A DNA stretch of 64,000 nt, taken from Epiperipatus broadwayi. Its lineage: Eukaryota; Onychophora; Udeonychophora; Euonychophora; Peripatidae. Shown here in pieces: positions 50,386-62,799 of this stretch. The number at the start of each line of letters is the position of its first letter. Position 1 is the stretch's first letter. Where the stretch lies: positions 790,567 through 854,566 of the forward strand of contig JAQFVV010012673.1 in assembly GCA_028023455.1 (NCBI GenBank). The letters are read 5' to 3'. Under the pieces are notes generated by a model that did no database searches, was not told the origin of the DNA, and saw only the letters and a program-made list of their open reading frames with translations. A program made the position numbers and the translations under genes.

Positions 50386-52847
50386 CAAGTTCTCATAGTG
50401 ATGAAGTAGTAGAAGATTTTTATATGGATGTACAAAAGGCTTTTGATCAAAGTAAACAACATTTTAAAATTGTTATGGGAGACTTTAATGCTAGAATTGG
50501 TAAACAAATGAAGGATGAAAATGCTGTAGGTAATTTTGGTTATGGTAATAGAAATGAGAGAGGACATAGACTTGTGGAGTTTGCAGAAAAAGAAAAACTT
50601 TATATTATGAATTCATTTTTTGAGAAAAATGTTAAAAGGAAATGGACATGGGAAGCATCAAAATGAAGGTACAGCAGAATTGGATTATATTTTAACTAAC
50701 AGAAAATACATATTTTAAGATTGTAATGTTCTTAATAAATTTAACACAGGAAGTGATCATCGATTAGTAAGGTGTAAGATACGTGTTAATGCAAAACTAG
50801 AGAGACAAAAATTATTAAGAAAAATAATACTTACAGTTGATATTCCTAATCTTCAGAAACATAATGAATTTAAATTAGAACTTACAAATCGTTTTCAAGT
50901 ATTGGTAGATTTTGAACATTATTCAGATTTGAATGAAATAATAAAAAAACAACTGATACACTTTTAAAACAGCAACAAAGATAGCTGGTAGAAAAAAAAC
51001 AGCAATTGACCAATAAAATTTCTACTGAGACTAGAGAATTTATGAAGAAAAGAAGGAATATGAAGATATATAAAAATGATGCATTAAAAAGAATTGAATA
51101 TTAAAATGGTGCAGAAAAGAGTGGAAAATGATATAAGAAAGTATAACCGTGAACTAGCAAGAAAAGATGTAGAAGAGAATAAAAGTCTCAAGGGTGCAAA
51201 ACAACATTTTGGTATTGGTAGGAAATTTATATCTGCAATAAGAAAAAAGATGGAATTATTACTAAAAAGTGAGATGACATCATGAAATGGGTAAAAGACT
51301 TCTATCAAGAATTATATAGTAATGAAAAACAAATACCTCCTATATCTATTATATCTTCCAAATTGCCCAGAATTTTAAATGAAAAAGTGAGACAACATGC
51401 AATTAAATTTATAAAGAAAGGGAAGGCTTCAGGTAATGATGGAAATATAATTGATATATTAAAAGAAGCAGGTGAAGAAATATAATTGTTTTTAACAAAG
51501 TTATATACCAAATATCTAAATAATAAGGATATACCAGATGATTGGAAGAATGCAGTATTAATATTAATATTTAAAAAAGGTAATAAGAAAGATATTAGAA
51601 ATTGCAGACCTATCAGTCTTTTATCAGTTTTATACATAATTTTTACCAAGTTCTACAGAGAACATGGGATTACCACTAACCAACAGAACAAGCTGGATTT
51701 CAAAGTGGTTTTAGTACAGTATATCATACCCAGGCATCGAGGGAAGTTATAGAAAGGACAAATGAATATGAATTGCCATTATGCTTTGGATTAGTAGATT
51801 AGAAAAAGTCATTTGATTCTATAAACATTTCTTCAGTGATTAAAGCATTGGATCATCAAGGTATAGATCCAGGATATTGTCATATTTTAAAGAATATTGA
51901 TAAAAATGTAACAGCAACAATTAGATTACATAATAATACCAGGAAAATCAACATTGAGAAGGGTGTAAGACAGGGTGACTCCATATCTTCAAAACTTTTT
52001 ATAGCAGTGCTGCAAGAAGTATTTTGTGGATTAAAATGAGGAGCTAAAGGAGTGAAAGTAAATGGAGATTATTCAAGTTATTTAGATTTTACAGATGATG
52101 TAGTTGTTTTTGCAAATAATGCTTCAGAGCTGCAGGAAATGTTGCACGAGTTATCAGATGAAAGTAGGAAAGTAGGACTAAAGAGAAATGTTAAAAAGAC
52201 TAAATATGAAAATAAAGATTGATTATGATGAATTAGAAGAACTTAACAGTTACAAATACCTTGGTCAGATTATTAATACAGATGGAAATGTAATGGATGA
52301 AGTTAATCATAGAATTAAACTTGGTCAGAGTACTTTTGGTAGTAATAACTTGATACTAAAAGGAAATATGACTATGTGTTTGAATAAGAAAAAGAAGGTT
52401 TTTAATAGATATGTTTTTACAGTTCTTACTTATGAATCTGAAACTTGGACACTTAATAGGACAGCAATACAGAGACTTTAGGTCACTCAAAGAAGTATGG
52501 AGAGATGTATGTTAAGAGTAACAAGTAGAGATCAAACACACAAAATATGGGTAAGAGAACAAACAAGTGTTACTGACCTCATTGGAAAAAACTAAAAGAT
52601 TGAAGTGGAGTTGGGTTGGACATATTGCTAGAAAAGATGATAATAGATTGATAATTGAAATCTTAAACCAGATTCCAAGAGATTGTAAAAGACCCAGAAA
52701 GAGATCACATATGATATGGATGAATGAAATAAGAAAGTGTGCAGGGATGATGTGGAAAAGAAAAGCTAAAGATCTAAAAAGAGAGATTGTACTTAGAGAG
52801 ACCTTCATCCTGCTGTGGATTGATAATGTTTGATGATGATGATGATT
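50386..52847 (+). pseudogene. RTE LINE copy 10, 5' truncated, many frameshifts
   Basis: Starts within the endonuclease ([19 protein letters not shown]) and keeps GDFNARIG. Frameshifts follow at the KHPNEG region and again near 50940, 51100, 51650 and 52200, with stops between. The RT box reads LDFTDDVVVF. The C-terminal domain (KWSWVGHIARKDD) and a (TGA)n tail at 52832-52847 are present. A deletion near 51650 removes part of the palm. Confidence 0.92.
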
Positions 52848-53419
52848 AACTCACCTGACTTTGGTGGTCTCAATGTGATAAATAGAAATCAATTTTAATT
52901 AGATCAACTCTATCCAACTTGTTTTTTACTTTGTGTCATTTGATATCTCAATAATAGACATTTTTTTTTTTTGTAAACTTGTTATTTAAGGCATGTAGGG
53001 ATTTTAAGGATTTACCTTAAATTTATTTAATTAAAGAAAGAAGTTTTTATACTTACATTATTTATTCGAAATTTTTTTAGAAACCATTACATCATGCCAT
53101 GAAGTTTTTTTAAATAATAAATAATAATAAGGGGGAAAAAAAATCAACAATTGAATTTTCTACTAGTATGGATAAATAATTTTATAGGCATTATTTCAGG
53201 AGAGTGGTTACAAGTTAAGTTGTATAGGTAATTACATTAACTCCATGATAACGAAATACGGGCAATATCTTTTTAAAAAATTGTTTTTACCTAATTCCAC
53301 TAGCAACAACTTGATATGTTCTAAAATTCCAACCTCTCACAAATACTATGTTTACATTTTCTTTTAACGAAAATAATCTTGCATGCTTTTGTTCAATAAT
53401 AAAATACACTACTTTATAA

Positions 53420-53635
53420 TAATAGTTTTAACAAGGCTGTAAACCTTAGCAATGAGCATCTGAAAAAATCATCACTAGGGACCTCTGTAGGTCTTTAAAA
53501 CACATGCTTACGCTATGAAGAAAAGAGAGAATAACGTTGGCATGTGTTTTAAAGACCTACAGAGGTCCCTAGTGACGATTTTTTCAGACGCTCATTGCTA
53601 AGGTTTACAGCCTTGTTAAAACTATTACTGAAATA
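53420..53635. repeat. Fold-back element
   Basis: Near-perfect arms of about 92 bp (AATAGTTTTAACAAGGCTGT at the left, its complement at the right). They include GACCTCTGTAGGTCTTTAAA, with a short centre near 53515-53540. Confidence 0.92.
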
Positions 53636-53920
53636 ATAGTGAGCGTTTAATAAAATTTATAATTATTACTTTATAATGATATTTATTTTATTAATGCCTA
53701 TTAATAACTATGTCATATATATTATACTTTATTATACAGTTTGGCAATTAAAGATATAACCAGGATTTATTTAAGCAAATAATTTTTAATTTTCATTCTT
53801 TGATTTTATTCAATAATTTGTTAAAAGCATCAAAAACGCTTGCGTTTTATTTTGCTTCGTTTAGATTTGCATCATAATGTGTATAAATTTATTTAACGCC
53901 CATTAATTACGTAAGTAAAA

Positions 53921-54117
53921 TTTAGTAAGGCAATAAACCTTTAAACATGTGCGTTTGAAAATACGAAGATAGTGACCTCTACAGGTCTTAACCACAAGCT
54001 TACTCCCCTTGAGTTCCTCTTTTTTCCCCCAAAGAGTAAACTTGTAGTTAAGACCTGTAGAGTCTCTACCTTCGTATTTTCAAGCTTACATGCTTAAAGG
54101 TTTATTGCCTTAGTAAA
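53921..54117. repeat. Fold-back element related to the preceding one
   Basis: Arms of about 85 bp containing GTGACCTCTACAGGTCTTAA and CCTTTAAACATG. GACCTCT(A/G)(C/T)AGGTCTT and AAACCTT-type blocks are shared with 53420-53635, so both are variants of one family. Confidence 0.88.
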
Positions 54118-54697
54118 TATTATCATAGTGTGTGGTATGGATCAATTATGAGTTTCTAGCCAGCGTACAAGTAAAAAAATAATACTGCATTTAAAAAAAA
54201 GATAATGTCATTATTAAAAATAGGAAAAGCTATTTAGCAAACGTAAAAAGATAATACGGGAAAATAATAAAATAGATGAAGATAATACTATTATAAAAAG
54301 GTTTGCCCAGCATAGCATTGAACCCATACCTAATTTTCTGGAGCAAACACTTTACCAGTATCCCAAGTGAAGAACACATTTAAAATTTGTAAAATATTAT
54401 TGCTAAACATAATTTAATCATATGCAGAATTATTGTAATTATGAGGCAATATTTTTATTTCCATATAAAGTTTATTAATTATAGTGATGAAAGATCACCC
54501 ACCTGGTCAAATTTTGTGCAATAGTAGTGTTTGTATTAAATATATTTTAAGACCAGAGCAACTGCCACAATAAGTTTAAGTAAAGAAAAATTCCTCTTGT
54601 GTTTAATTAATAAATATTTACAGTCAGAATATGTTTCTAGAAATAAAATGACTCGCAAAAGTAAACATTTACATATAAGTTTTATTAATTATAACTA

Positions 54698-54941
54698 TTT
54701 AATATCTAATATGCAGGCTATATATATATATACCTGTACAAACAATGTAATATATAGGGTATTTTGAGCTCAGACTTTCATACGACCCTCAACTTTCCAC
54801 ACTATCTTATACCACTGATACCCTTAACCACATATATGTATGTAGTCAAGTGTACATGTGGTATGAGATGGTCAAGTGTATCAGTGGTATGAGATAGTGT
54901 GGAGAGTTGAGGGTCGTGTGAAAGTGAACTCGAAATATCCC
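54698..54941. mobile_element. X-family element, partial tandem plus inverted unit
   Basis: 244 bp flanked by a perfect 11 bp duplication, AATTATAACTA (54687-54697 and 54942-54952). It holds the last bases of one unit (ACCTGTAC to TGTAA), then TATATAGGGT opening a second unit, which is then followed by its own inverted copy. Confidence 0.85.
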
Positions 54942-55184
54942 AATTATAACTACAAAATGGCAAACATCTGTTCGGTTTAGCATAATGATAGGAGTATATA
55001 TGCAATATATTTCAAGTTCATGCCTAGAAATGGAAGCCTGGGTAATTGTTACAAATAAACTTGAGTAAAGAAGTATTCCTCTTATATTTAAATAAAAAAT
55101 ATTTTACACTCAGAACACATTTCTAATGATGAAATAATTTGAAAATGTAAATCATTTTATTTACATATAAATTTTATTAATTAC

Positions 55185-55265
55185 CTAGGTGTGGTCAGCA
55201 CCCCAGTAGTGAAGCACCTTTGAGTCCCACACAACCTACGCACCTGCAGGCGGCCATGGTTGAAA
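55185..55265. other. GC-richer patch of unknown nature
   Basis: GGTGTGGTCAGCACCCC, then TACGCACCTGCAGGCGGCC, stands out in composition from its flanks. It might be a decayed SINE head but shows no clear A and B boxes. Confidence 0.3.
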
Positions 55266-55320
55266 CTAACCTTTATTTGTTTCTTATTTTATACGTGATG
55301 ATATATATATATATATATAT

Positions 55321-55425
55321 GGTGTAGTTTTTGTAGTTCTTTACACTTGAAGAATTCTGCTTGTAGCAGTGAAACCTTTGGTTGTGTTTTATTTTTTTTT
55401 GGGGGTAATTTTAATTATATATCCT
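55321..55425 (+). repeat. Short repeat shared with 21.5 kb
   Basis: TTTACACTTGAAGAATTCTG, then CTTGTAGCAGTGAAACC. The hairpin CTGC/GCAG is followed by TGAAACC. Confidence 0.68.
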
Positions 55426-56312
55426 ATTAGTACTATATTGAATGTGATAAACGATTTGTCGGATAAGCTGTTCTTTGTAAATAGCATTATTTTCAAAACC
55501 AAATACTTTATATATATTTTTAAAAGGTATGCATAGAAGAATATTATTTCTTCACACAAGTTTTTATTTCAAATCAAAATCTATATTATAAATATGTTTT
55601 GCCAGGGATAAAAATAGTAGTTAATAAAACAATATTTTAATATTACATTAATGTTGAAACTTTTATTTACTTTTTAAATTATTAAGAGTCGATTATCTGA
55701 GACAATATTTTCAAGAGAAGATGAGGATGTTTTTTCTACTGTCGTTGATATGGATTCTTAATGGATTAAAATAAAAAGGTTATTTATATAGAAATATGTT
55801 TTGAACTAAAATTGAAAGTATATTAATAATTGTAATTGAAAAGAAAAAGAGTGAATAAATAAAATTATTATTTATTTCATGTCGTTATAATTAAACACTT
55901 CTAAACTCAAAATCTGCTGAATTAAAAAAAAATTTTTTTTAATTATAATGATAAAATTTTATTTATTAAAAAAAGCAAACGACCGGAAGTAAGCTTTATT
56001 AAATCTTTTAAAAATAAAAATTAATTTTATTTGTCATGTAATGAAAGTATATTAATAATTTTTATTAGTCATTAGTTAGATCAATTAAACTGTAATAATT
56101 CCTTATCTATATATGTTGAATAATAATAAAAATATGTGTAAAAGAGTGTGATCTGGGCCAACTGATGAGTGCTGGTTCAACACAAAATATGCTTATTGGA
56201 ATCATAAATATAATTCACATCTTTGGTCACATGTATATGATTATATCTCTCTACAAGGTGCTAAAAGCATATAGAACCCAGTCCCTACTTTGTGAAAAAG
56301 TGATGTCGCAAA
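55426..56312. other. AT-rich region without recognisable genes
   Basis: Nothing recognised. Confidence 0.4.
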
Positions 56313-56645
56313 AATTACACTATTTTAATAGGCAAAGCTCTCCATATAGTAGTTCCACCCTGTGCCAAACAGAGTAATCAATGGATGCCAGAAGGCTTGT
56401 GCACAAAATCCCTATCTGGTGCTTACTCATCCAATATTGCCAGACTAGTTTCTAGCTTGTGGCCTTCATCAGTGAATCTGGGGATATTTGATGAGTAGGC
56501 ACTATATAGGGATTTTATGGACAAGTCTTCCGGCAACCATTGATTACTCTGGCTTGCACTGAGTAGCACTACTGTATGGAGAGTTTTGCCTGTTTTAATA
56601 ACAGTTATGAGCAAGCATAAGAAATGGTGATCATGTGATGTTTGG
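56313..56645. repeat. FB-A fold-back element, most complete copy
   Basis: The left half (CTCTCCATATAGTAG, CAGAGTAATCAATGG, AAAATCCCTATCTGG, then the hairpin motif on minus at 56444-56474) is followed by an inverted half without the motif. It ends CTACTGTATGGAGAGTTTTG, then GTGATCATGTGATG. Confidence 0.88.
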
Positions 56646-56933
56646 TAGTTTAAATTATACTACAGAAATGATATTCATTAAATGGAAAATCTCTAATCTA
56701 ATAAATGACTAATAAAAATTAATAACAAAGTCATATTTTTAATACTAAATAATTTTTAGTAAAAAGACTACAATCAAGGTTAATTATAGCATTAACTTCA
56801 TCTGTTATATTATTTTAAATCATATTAATAACCTGATAAAAGTATTTTTAGTTGCTAACTCCTCTAATTCATAATTAACAATCTTTATTATTTTTTTTGA
56901 CAAAGTCCATTGAACATTACTTTACTCTTTTAA

Positions 56934-57319
56934 TATATAGGGTGTATGAGCACAGACTTTCACATGACCCAACACTCTCCACACTATCTCATAGCACTGA
57001 TAAACTTGAACACATATATGTCAAAAATATAAATAATCACCAATACACGTATTTTGTGCTAAAACGGCAATCATCAGTTGGTCCAGATTACCATCTCCAC
57101 ACACATATATGCCATAAGTGCTCAGATATATATTAAGATAGCCAATCCTCATACTTTAATGGACAGGATTCAATCTGCTCCACACTCCAACCCTTCAACC
57201 ATCCATCCAATTAAAAATCTGATGATGGAATGCTCAAAGTCTACACTGAGGCTGATATTCTTGCAACACCTATGTTGACCTAAGGTCAATCTGAACCCTC
57301 ATGTACAGGACACAATTCA

Positions 57320-57382
<63 letters not shown>

Positions 57383-57939
57383 AGGGATGGGCAGACATCT
57401 CTACTATGAAATAACTGAAACACACAGGCTTATTATATACCTGTGTCCATATCTGTAATATATAGGGTATATGATCACAGACTTTCACATGATCCACCAC
57501 TCTCCACACTATCTCATAACACTGATACACTTGAACACATATATGTCAAAAAGATAAATAATCACCAATATATGTATTTCATGCTAAACCAGCAATCATC
57601 AGTTGGTCCAGATTACCATCTCCATACATATATGCCATAAGTGTACAGATATATATTAAGATACCAATCCTCATACTTTAATGGACAGGATTCAATCTGC
57701 TCCACACTCCAACTCTTCAACCGTCCATCCAATTAAAAATCTGATGATGGAATGCTCAAAGTCTTCCCCGAGGCTGATATTCTTGCCACACCCATGTTGA
57801 CCTAAGGTCAATCTGTCCCCTCATGTACAGGACATAATCTATTTAATACATATACAAGGAATGGGCAGACATCTCTACTATGTAATAACTGAAACACACA
57901 GGGCCATTATATACCTGTGTCTATATATGTAATATATAG
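56934..57939 (+). mobile_element. X-family tandem dimer
   Basis: A 1006 bp insertion inside the old RTE, flanked by a perfect 10 bp duplication, ACTCTTTTAA (56924-56933 and 57940-57949). Two head-to-tail units (about 517 and 490 bp) each start TATATAGGGT and end near CCTGTGTC, TAA. Unit lengths differ mainly by the (TA)n run at 57322-57376. On the minus strand of unit 2 (57576-57602) is CTGATGA, T, TGCT, loop, AGCA, T, GAAAT; in unit 1 the GAAA is mutated. There is no ORF. Confidence 0.88.
57322..57376. repeat. (TA)n microsatellite
   Basis: About 27 TA units inside X-family unit 1. The matching position in unit 2 has almost none. Confidence 0.95.
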
Positions 57940-58493
57940 ACTCTTTTAAGTATTTGTTTTAGCTCTAATTTCATACTTTTATCATATAATTCTTACAACA
58001 TTTCCTTGTACTGTGAAGCATTATTTACAGAAACAACTATATCATCTGACAAATTTGGATAACTTTAATAATGTCCATATATATTTACTACCTTAGTTTC
58101 TCATTTAATTCACGTTAAACTTCTTACAAAACTTCTGTAAAATGTTTTGGAATAAGAAATTGCACTAGCATATACTTTTATCAAGGTTAATTTTCTTAGT
58201 AACAATGCATATTTTAATCCCAACTGTTACATTTTGATAACTATTTGTCACAATATAACAATATTGATGGCCCAAACTTCATTCACTATGAAAATTTTTA
58301 TTAAATCAAATACATTTTCATTATCAAATAATATAAAATGTAGTCACAACTCACACTCATTTAATCTTTCTGTAAATCCTCTCAATACTGGAACAAGATA
58401 TAATGCTCTAAAACCACTTTTAAGTCCAACTTGATCTATTGTTTTATTTATATGCAAAATTCTCCATAATTGAATTATAATCATCATGATAAT

Positions 58494-58745
58494 GATTATA
58501 TATATAAGCTAGTCATCACTTAGACAATCCCAATATCAATAACAATCAACAATTTTAAACTGTTGTCAAGGCAACCTTCTTTTAACAATAATGGTAAATT
58601 TTTTATTATTAAAAGGAGGTTGCCTTGACAACAGATTGAAATTGTTGACTGTTATTGATATTAGAATTGTCTTAAGTGTTGACTGGCTTTTAACAATTAC
58701 TTACAAACCCATTTAGCCTTGAACATTATTGCACTTATTATATAA
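58494..58745. repeat. FB-B fold-back element, copy 2
   Basis: Arms of about 75 bp (CACTTAGACAATCCCAATAT inverted near 58660), including CTGTTGTCAAGGCAACCTTC, with a short centre near 58590-58605. The right flank CCATTTAGCCTTGAACATTA matches copy 1. It splits the old RTE, and short similar flanks (TTATATATATAAG and TTATATAAG) may be the duplication. Confidence 0.85.
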
Positions 58746-59126
58746 GTATTAGGAGACATAGATTTGTAACTTATAATACCTTTATTATTTTTACCAAATA
58801 TTACTATTGCATTGTTATTAATCAACTATCATGTTTATCATTTAGACATTTCATATATAATTTTCCCACAATAATAATTCCATAATTTTCTGGAGCTTTT
58901 CAATTTTTGGTAGATGTCATTGAATATTTTTACTCTTCACTTAAAATGCTTTGTAATTCAGATGTAAAAATTGTAATCGGTATTTTTTTTATACTCTTTT
59001 TATTGATATACCATTTTTTGTAGCTTTTACTTATTTCATCAAGTTACCTTCTTTTTAGTAATAATTCTATCATTTTTTCTTATTTCAGAAATATCCTTTA
59101 TTTCAAATACCAAGATGATATATGTA

Positions 59127-59230
59127 GTAGCAACTCTCTTTATACAGCAATAGTGCCACCTAGTGCAAGATATAGTAATCAATGGATGCTAGAAGGTTTG
59201 TGCATCAAAATTCCTATTTAATATCTATTT
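59127..59230. repeat. FB-A fragment
   Basis: A single arm (CAATAGTGCCACCTAGTGCA, AGTAATCAATGGATGC) inside the old RTE. No second arm. Confidence 0.72.
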
Positions 59231-59811
59231 GTCATGGTTTTTTTTAGTGATTTAATGTTGTTATATAGTTTTCAAACTTTTACTCACTTACACAGCTTTC
59301 TTTGCCTGTTGACAACTGTTTTCTTGTTTCATTATTACTTCATTTTCTTATCATTATACACAGTCTTTTTTTTTTCATAAGTTGTCTTGTCTTAGCTGGA
59401 AAATTTACTAATTAGTTGCTTCTTTTTTGTACTAGCTATCTCTCCTGTAGTTTTTAAAAGAGTGATAGTTATCTTCTTATTGGTCAGTGTTAAGTATGAA
59501 TCATCTTCAAAGTCTGCCGATATTTAAAGACATTTAACAAATCTTACTTTAAACTAATTTCAATGTTTCTCAAGATTAGGGATATCAATTGTTACTATTT
59601 TTATTTAATAATTTTCTGTCTCTATTTTTTTGTTAATATTTATCTTAACACTTTATAATCAATTTATTGATGATCATTTCTGTGTTACATCTACAAAATA
59701 TTACTGTCTTGAAGTATATAGTTTCTGTTTGCAAAATATAATCCAATTCTGTTGTAATTTAATGTGGGTGATTTCATTTAGCAATTTTTTCAGTAATAAT
59801 TTATATATTTT

Positions 59812-59913
59812 CTCTCTCATGTGTCAAAGCATCGGCCAGAAAGCGAACCCGTAAACCTGGGACAACTGCTTGTAAGGCGGATGTGCTGACCACTCGGCCA
59901 CCAACGCTTGATA
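59812..59913 (-). mobile_element. tRNA-derived SINE, copy 5
   Basis: On the minus strand GGTGGCCGAGTGGTCAGC, GGTTCGCTTTCTGG and the tail GATGCTTTGACACATGAG. A 14 bp duplication, AATTTATATATTTT, lies at 59798-59811 and 59914-59927, so it was inserted into the old RTE. Confidence 0.9.
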
Positions 59914-60905
59914 AATTTATATATTTTTCTTCTTTTTTTTTTGTACATTTTGGCCATTCATATTCCCTCTCCCTTCTGTTAATATAGCCAGATTTACTCA
60001 CAACATATTCAGGTTTTAACTGTTTTTCAAGTCTGGCATTAAATTAGCATTAAACTCTCCAACATCAATTTAAAATTTTATTTAACGTGATCAATAGTAT
60101 TTTGTATATCTTAATATACAGATCATCTACATCTTTCATCTCAATGAGAACTTGTTGCAGCATAAACTAAAGTTATCTGCATTTTGTATCTTCCATTAAG
60201 TTAAGTAACCAATCCCGCCATTCTCTGATATACATAATTAATATACAAAATATTTTTCTCATATTTTATATTTATAAAGAATTCTACTTCACGTGTTTTT
60301 AATACTTGTTTCGTTGTAATAAAATGTATGTCCACTTTTCACATCAATTGCTTCTTTATCCTATTTTCTCAGTTCTCAAATTACAATATCCATTTAAATT
60401 AGACGTGCCATCTTCTAATTTGCACAATTTTTGTTTAATTGAAAGTGGCCTGAAATTATATGTAGCTAAATAAAATTTTATCAAAGGCATTAACCTAATT
60501 CCACTATCACCTTTTGCCTTTGGCTATTAACTACTGTCTTTGCTAATAAATTTACCACATTCGTGTGAGTAAGAGTCATAATTACTGAAAAATATCATTT
60601 ATACATAATCACTCTGTCTTTAATAAAACACAACTGATAAAAAAGTTAAAATTTACCAGACAACTGAAAGGACCATAATATTTCTTGATCTTAAACCAGG
60701 GGTAAAGAGGGAATAAATTTACCACCCTGACTGATGTATTTTGGTAACTATTCCATTAACCACATACATAATATCTTAGAAATATTAGCCACAATTACAA
60801 TGTATAGAGGGGTATTATGAAGTTGCTCTTCTCCATTTGTTTAAGGTCTCAACAGAAGTCAAGTTAGTCTTACTTCATTTAACAGCAAATTCTTTTCTGT
60901 AATGT

Positions 60906-61904
60906 TTAGTAACTACACATTATATTAATTCCAGATTTTTATTACAGATTATAACTTGGTTTAATGTGAAAAAAGATATGGCAATAGAAGATTAATCCAC
61001 TCAACTGTTAATTCCTGTTCCAAATACAATGGGAAACTCGAATATGCTTTTAGATAGCTAATACATACTCATCTAATAACTAAATGAATATCTATGTATT
61101 TAAATAAATGGTAATATACAGAAATTGATCAGATAATTGTTGTTGAAATGGGAATAAACAACTGGAATTTCATATATTTTTTATCACTGAGGATAGAAAT
61201 TCACCCACAATATTTTTTTGCATATTTTATTAAAGAACAATTGTATTTTATACAAAGATAATGAAAGTATAGGAATAATTCACTAGAACAACCAATGAAT
61301 TTGATTATATTTCCCCCCATTATTTTACACTTTAGGTAAGCAACCTAGACATTTATTCACCCAGTGATATTAGATTGCTAATTGTCTAGTCTATGGGATA
61401 AATAACTGAAGAAAGAACATTTATGATTGGAATCTGGCTTAAATGTTTAAGTTTTTTATGGAAATTGTCTTGTACTTGAAATCTACTGTTTTGGTCAATA
61501 TAATTTTGGCTGATCAAAAACTAAATCTTCTTTCCATTGTTAATCATCATGCTTGCCTTCTCTTTATTGCTACACTGTCATTAAGTCTTCTTTTGTGTTA
61601 GCTATAATTTTGCATGTTGCCATGCAAGCAAAATGGGTTCAATGATATTAAATTTGGAAATATAATTTCACACATCAAATGATTGTATGCTTTGATATCT
61701 TTATTTATTCCATGTACCATCTAAAAAAAATTGATTAGATGAAATTGCTTTTGCTTGGCAAATTTTTTACCTAAGCAGTTAAAATATTTTATCACTCGAA
61801 GTTATGTTAAAATATTTTCACTCTAGATACAAAAAAGATGCTAAAAAATTACCTGATGTGGATCTTTGATATTTTCTTAATATGAAGACAGGGACTGATT
61901 CTTC
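60906..61904. other. AT-rich region without recognisable genes
   Basis: Nothing recognised. Confidence 0.4.
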
Positions 61905-62083
61905 TATCATCATCATCATCATCAGCTATTATCATTCCACTGCATGGATAAAGGTCTCTCCAAGTTTAATTCATCTTCTCCAATTTCTAGCATCTCTTCT
62001 CCACATCACCTCTGCACACTTTCTTATTTCATCCATCCATCTCACATGTGGTCTCTTTCTGGGTCTTTTACAATATCTTGGAA
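61905..62083 (-). pseudogene. RTE LINE 3' fragment
   Basis: About 180 bp: a (TCA)n tail at the left, then the C-terminal coding region to CAATATCTTGGAATC. Confidence 0.88.
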
Positions 62084-62799
62084 TCTATACTTGTGATAAA
62101 ATTAAATAATCAAATGGTTTTATTATACAGGAATTCATAAGAAATTTCAGAGCCAGGAGTGAAATATCTGGATTCAATCCAAGTATTTTAAGATTTAGAG
62201 CTTTCTCCTTGACTTCTGCACAAAATCATGTAGCATAATAATATGATTAAAATTTATGACCTTGTTTTTCACCTGTTTGTGATAGTTTATAAGTAAATTG
62301 GTTATTAAAAAAAAGTTCAATAACCAGAAGAAAAAGAAACAATGAAAAGTAGATTAAAATCATTAAAAGATAGAATTATTTAATAATTGTAAATACTTTA
62401 CAAATATGGTGATAGCTTAAAAGTAATAAGTAGATCAGACATTGACAGACTGCAGCTCACAAATCAAAGCAGCTCTTTGGTCTCCATCTCATGGTTCTGT
62501 TTATCACAATAAACATAAGCACATTTTTATTTTCTTTGGTAAAATGTAAACAAATATTTTAATGACTCTAGAAGAGGAAAAATGCACATTGCAATGTTAT
62601 TTTTTGAATCTAGCTTTGTTACAGAATAATAATTATAGTAAATGGTAAATGTTTATATATTAGAAAGTTGTGGATAAATCAAATTGTCAAACAATTTTTT
62701 TGTTTTTATTTATTTATTTTTAAGAAAACGTTTTCCTTTCAGTAGATGTATACAGATTCTATTATATTCCTTTGCTAAAATAAATGATACATCACATGA
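62084..62799. other. AT-rich region without recognisable genes
   Basis: A stretch near 62107-62145 (AATCAAATGG, GAATTCATAAGAAATTT) loosely repeats sequence near 17775-17815 and 9030, an unclassified old repeat. No gene. Confidence 0.4.

Larger units (their letters stand above)
56660..60905 (-). pseudogene. RTE LINE, nearly full length, very old, with nested insertions
   Basis: On the minus strand the whole RTE order can be followed: the 5' UTR end near 60905 (GTTTGCTG-like), endonuclease region at 59.5-60.5 kb, RT at 58-59.5 kb and the region after the catalytic box at 56.7-56.93 kb. The 3' third is absent. Every frame is broken. Insertions at 56934-57939, about 58494-58745, 59127-59230 and 59812-59913 account for about 1.5 kb. 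This is the oldest RTE copy here and a time marker for the elements inside it. Confidence 0.8.

Noticed and set aside
57215-57245. A plus-strand hammerhead core in X (CTGATGATGGAATG)
   Set aside because: No stem-loop followed by GAAA comes after it; the minus-strand candidate at 57576-57602 fits far better.
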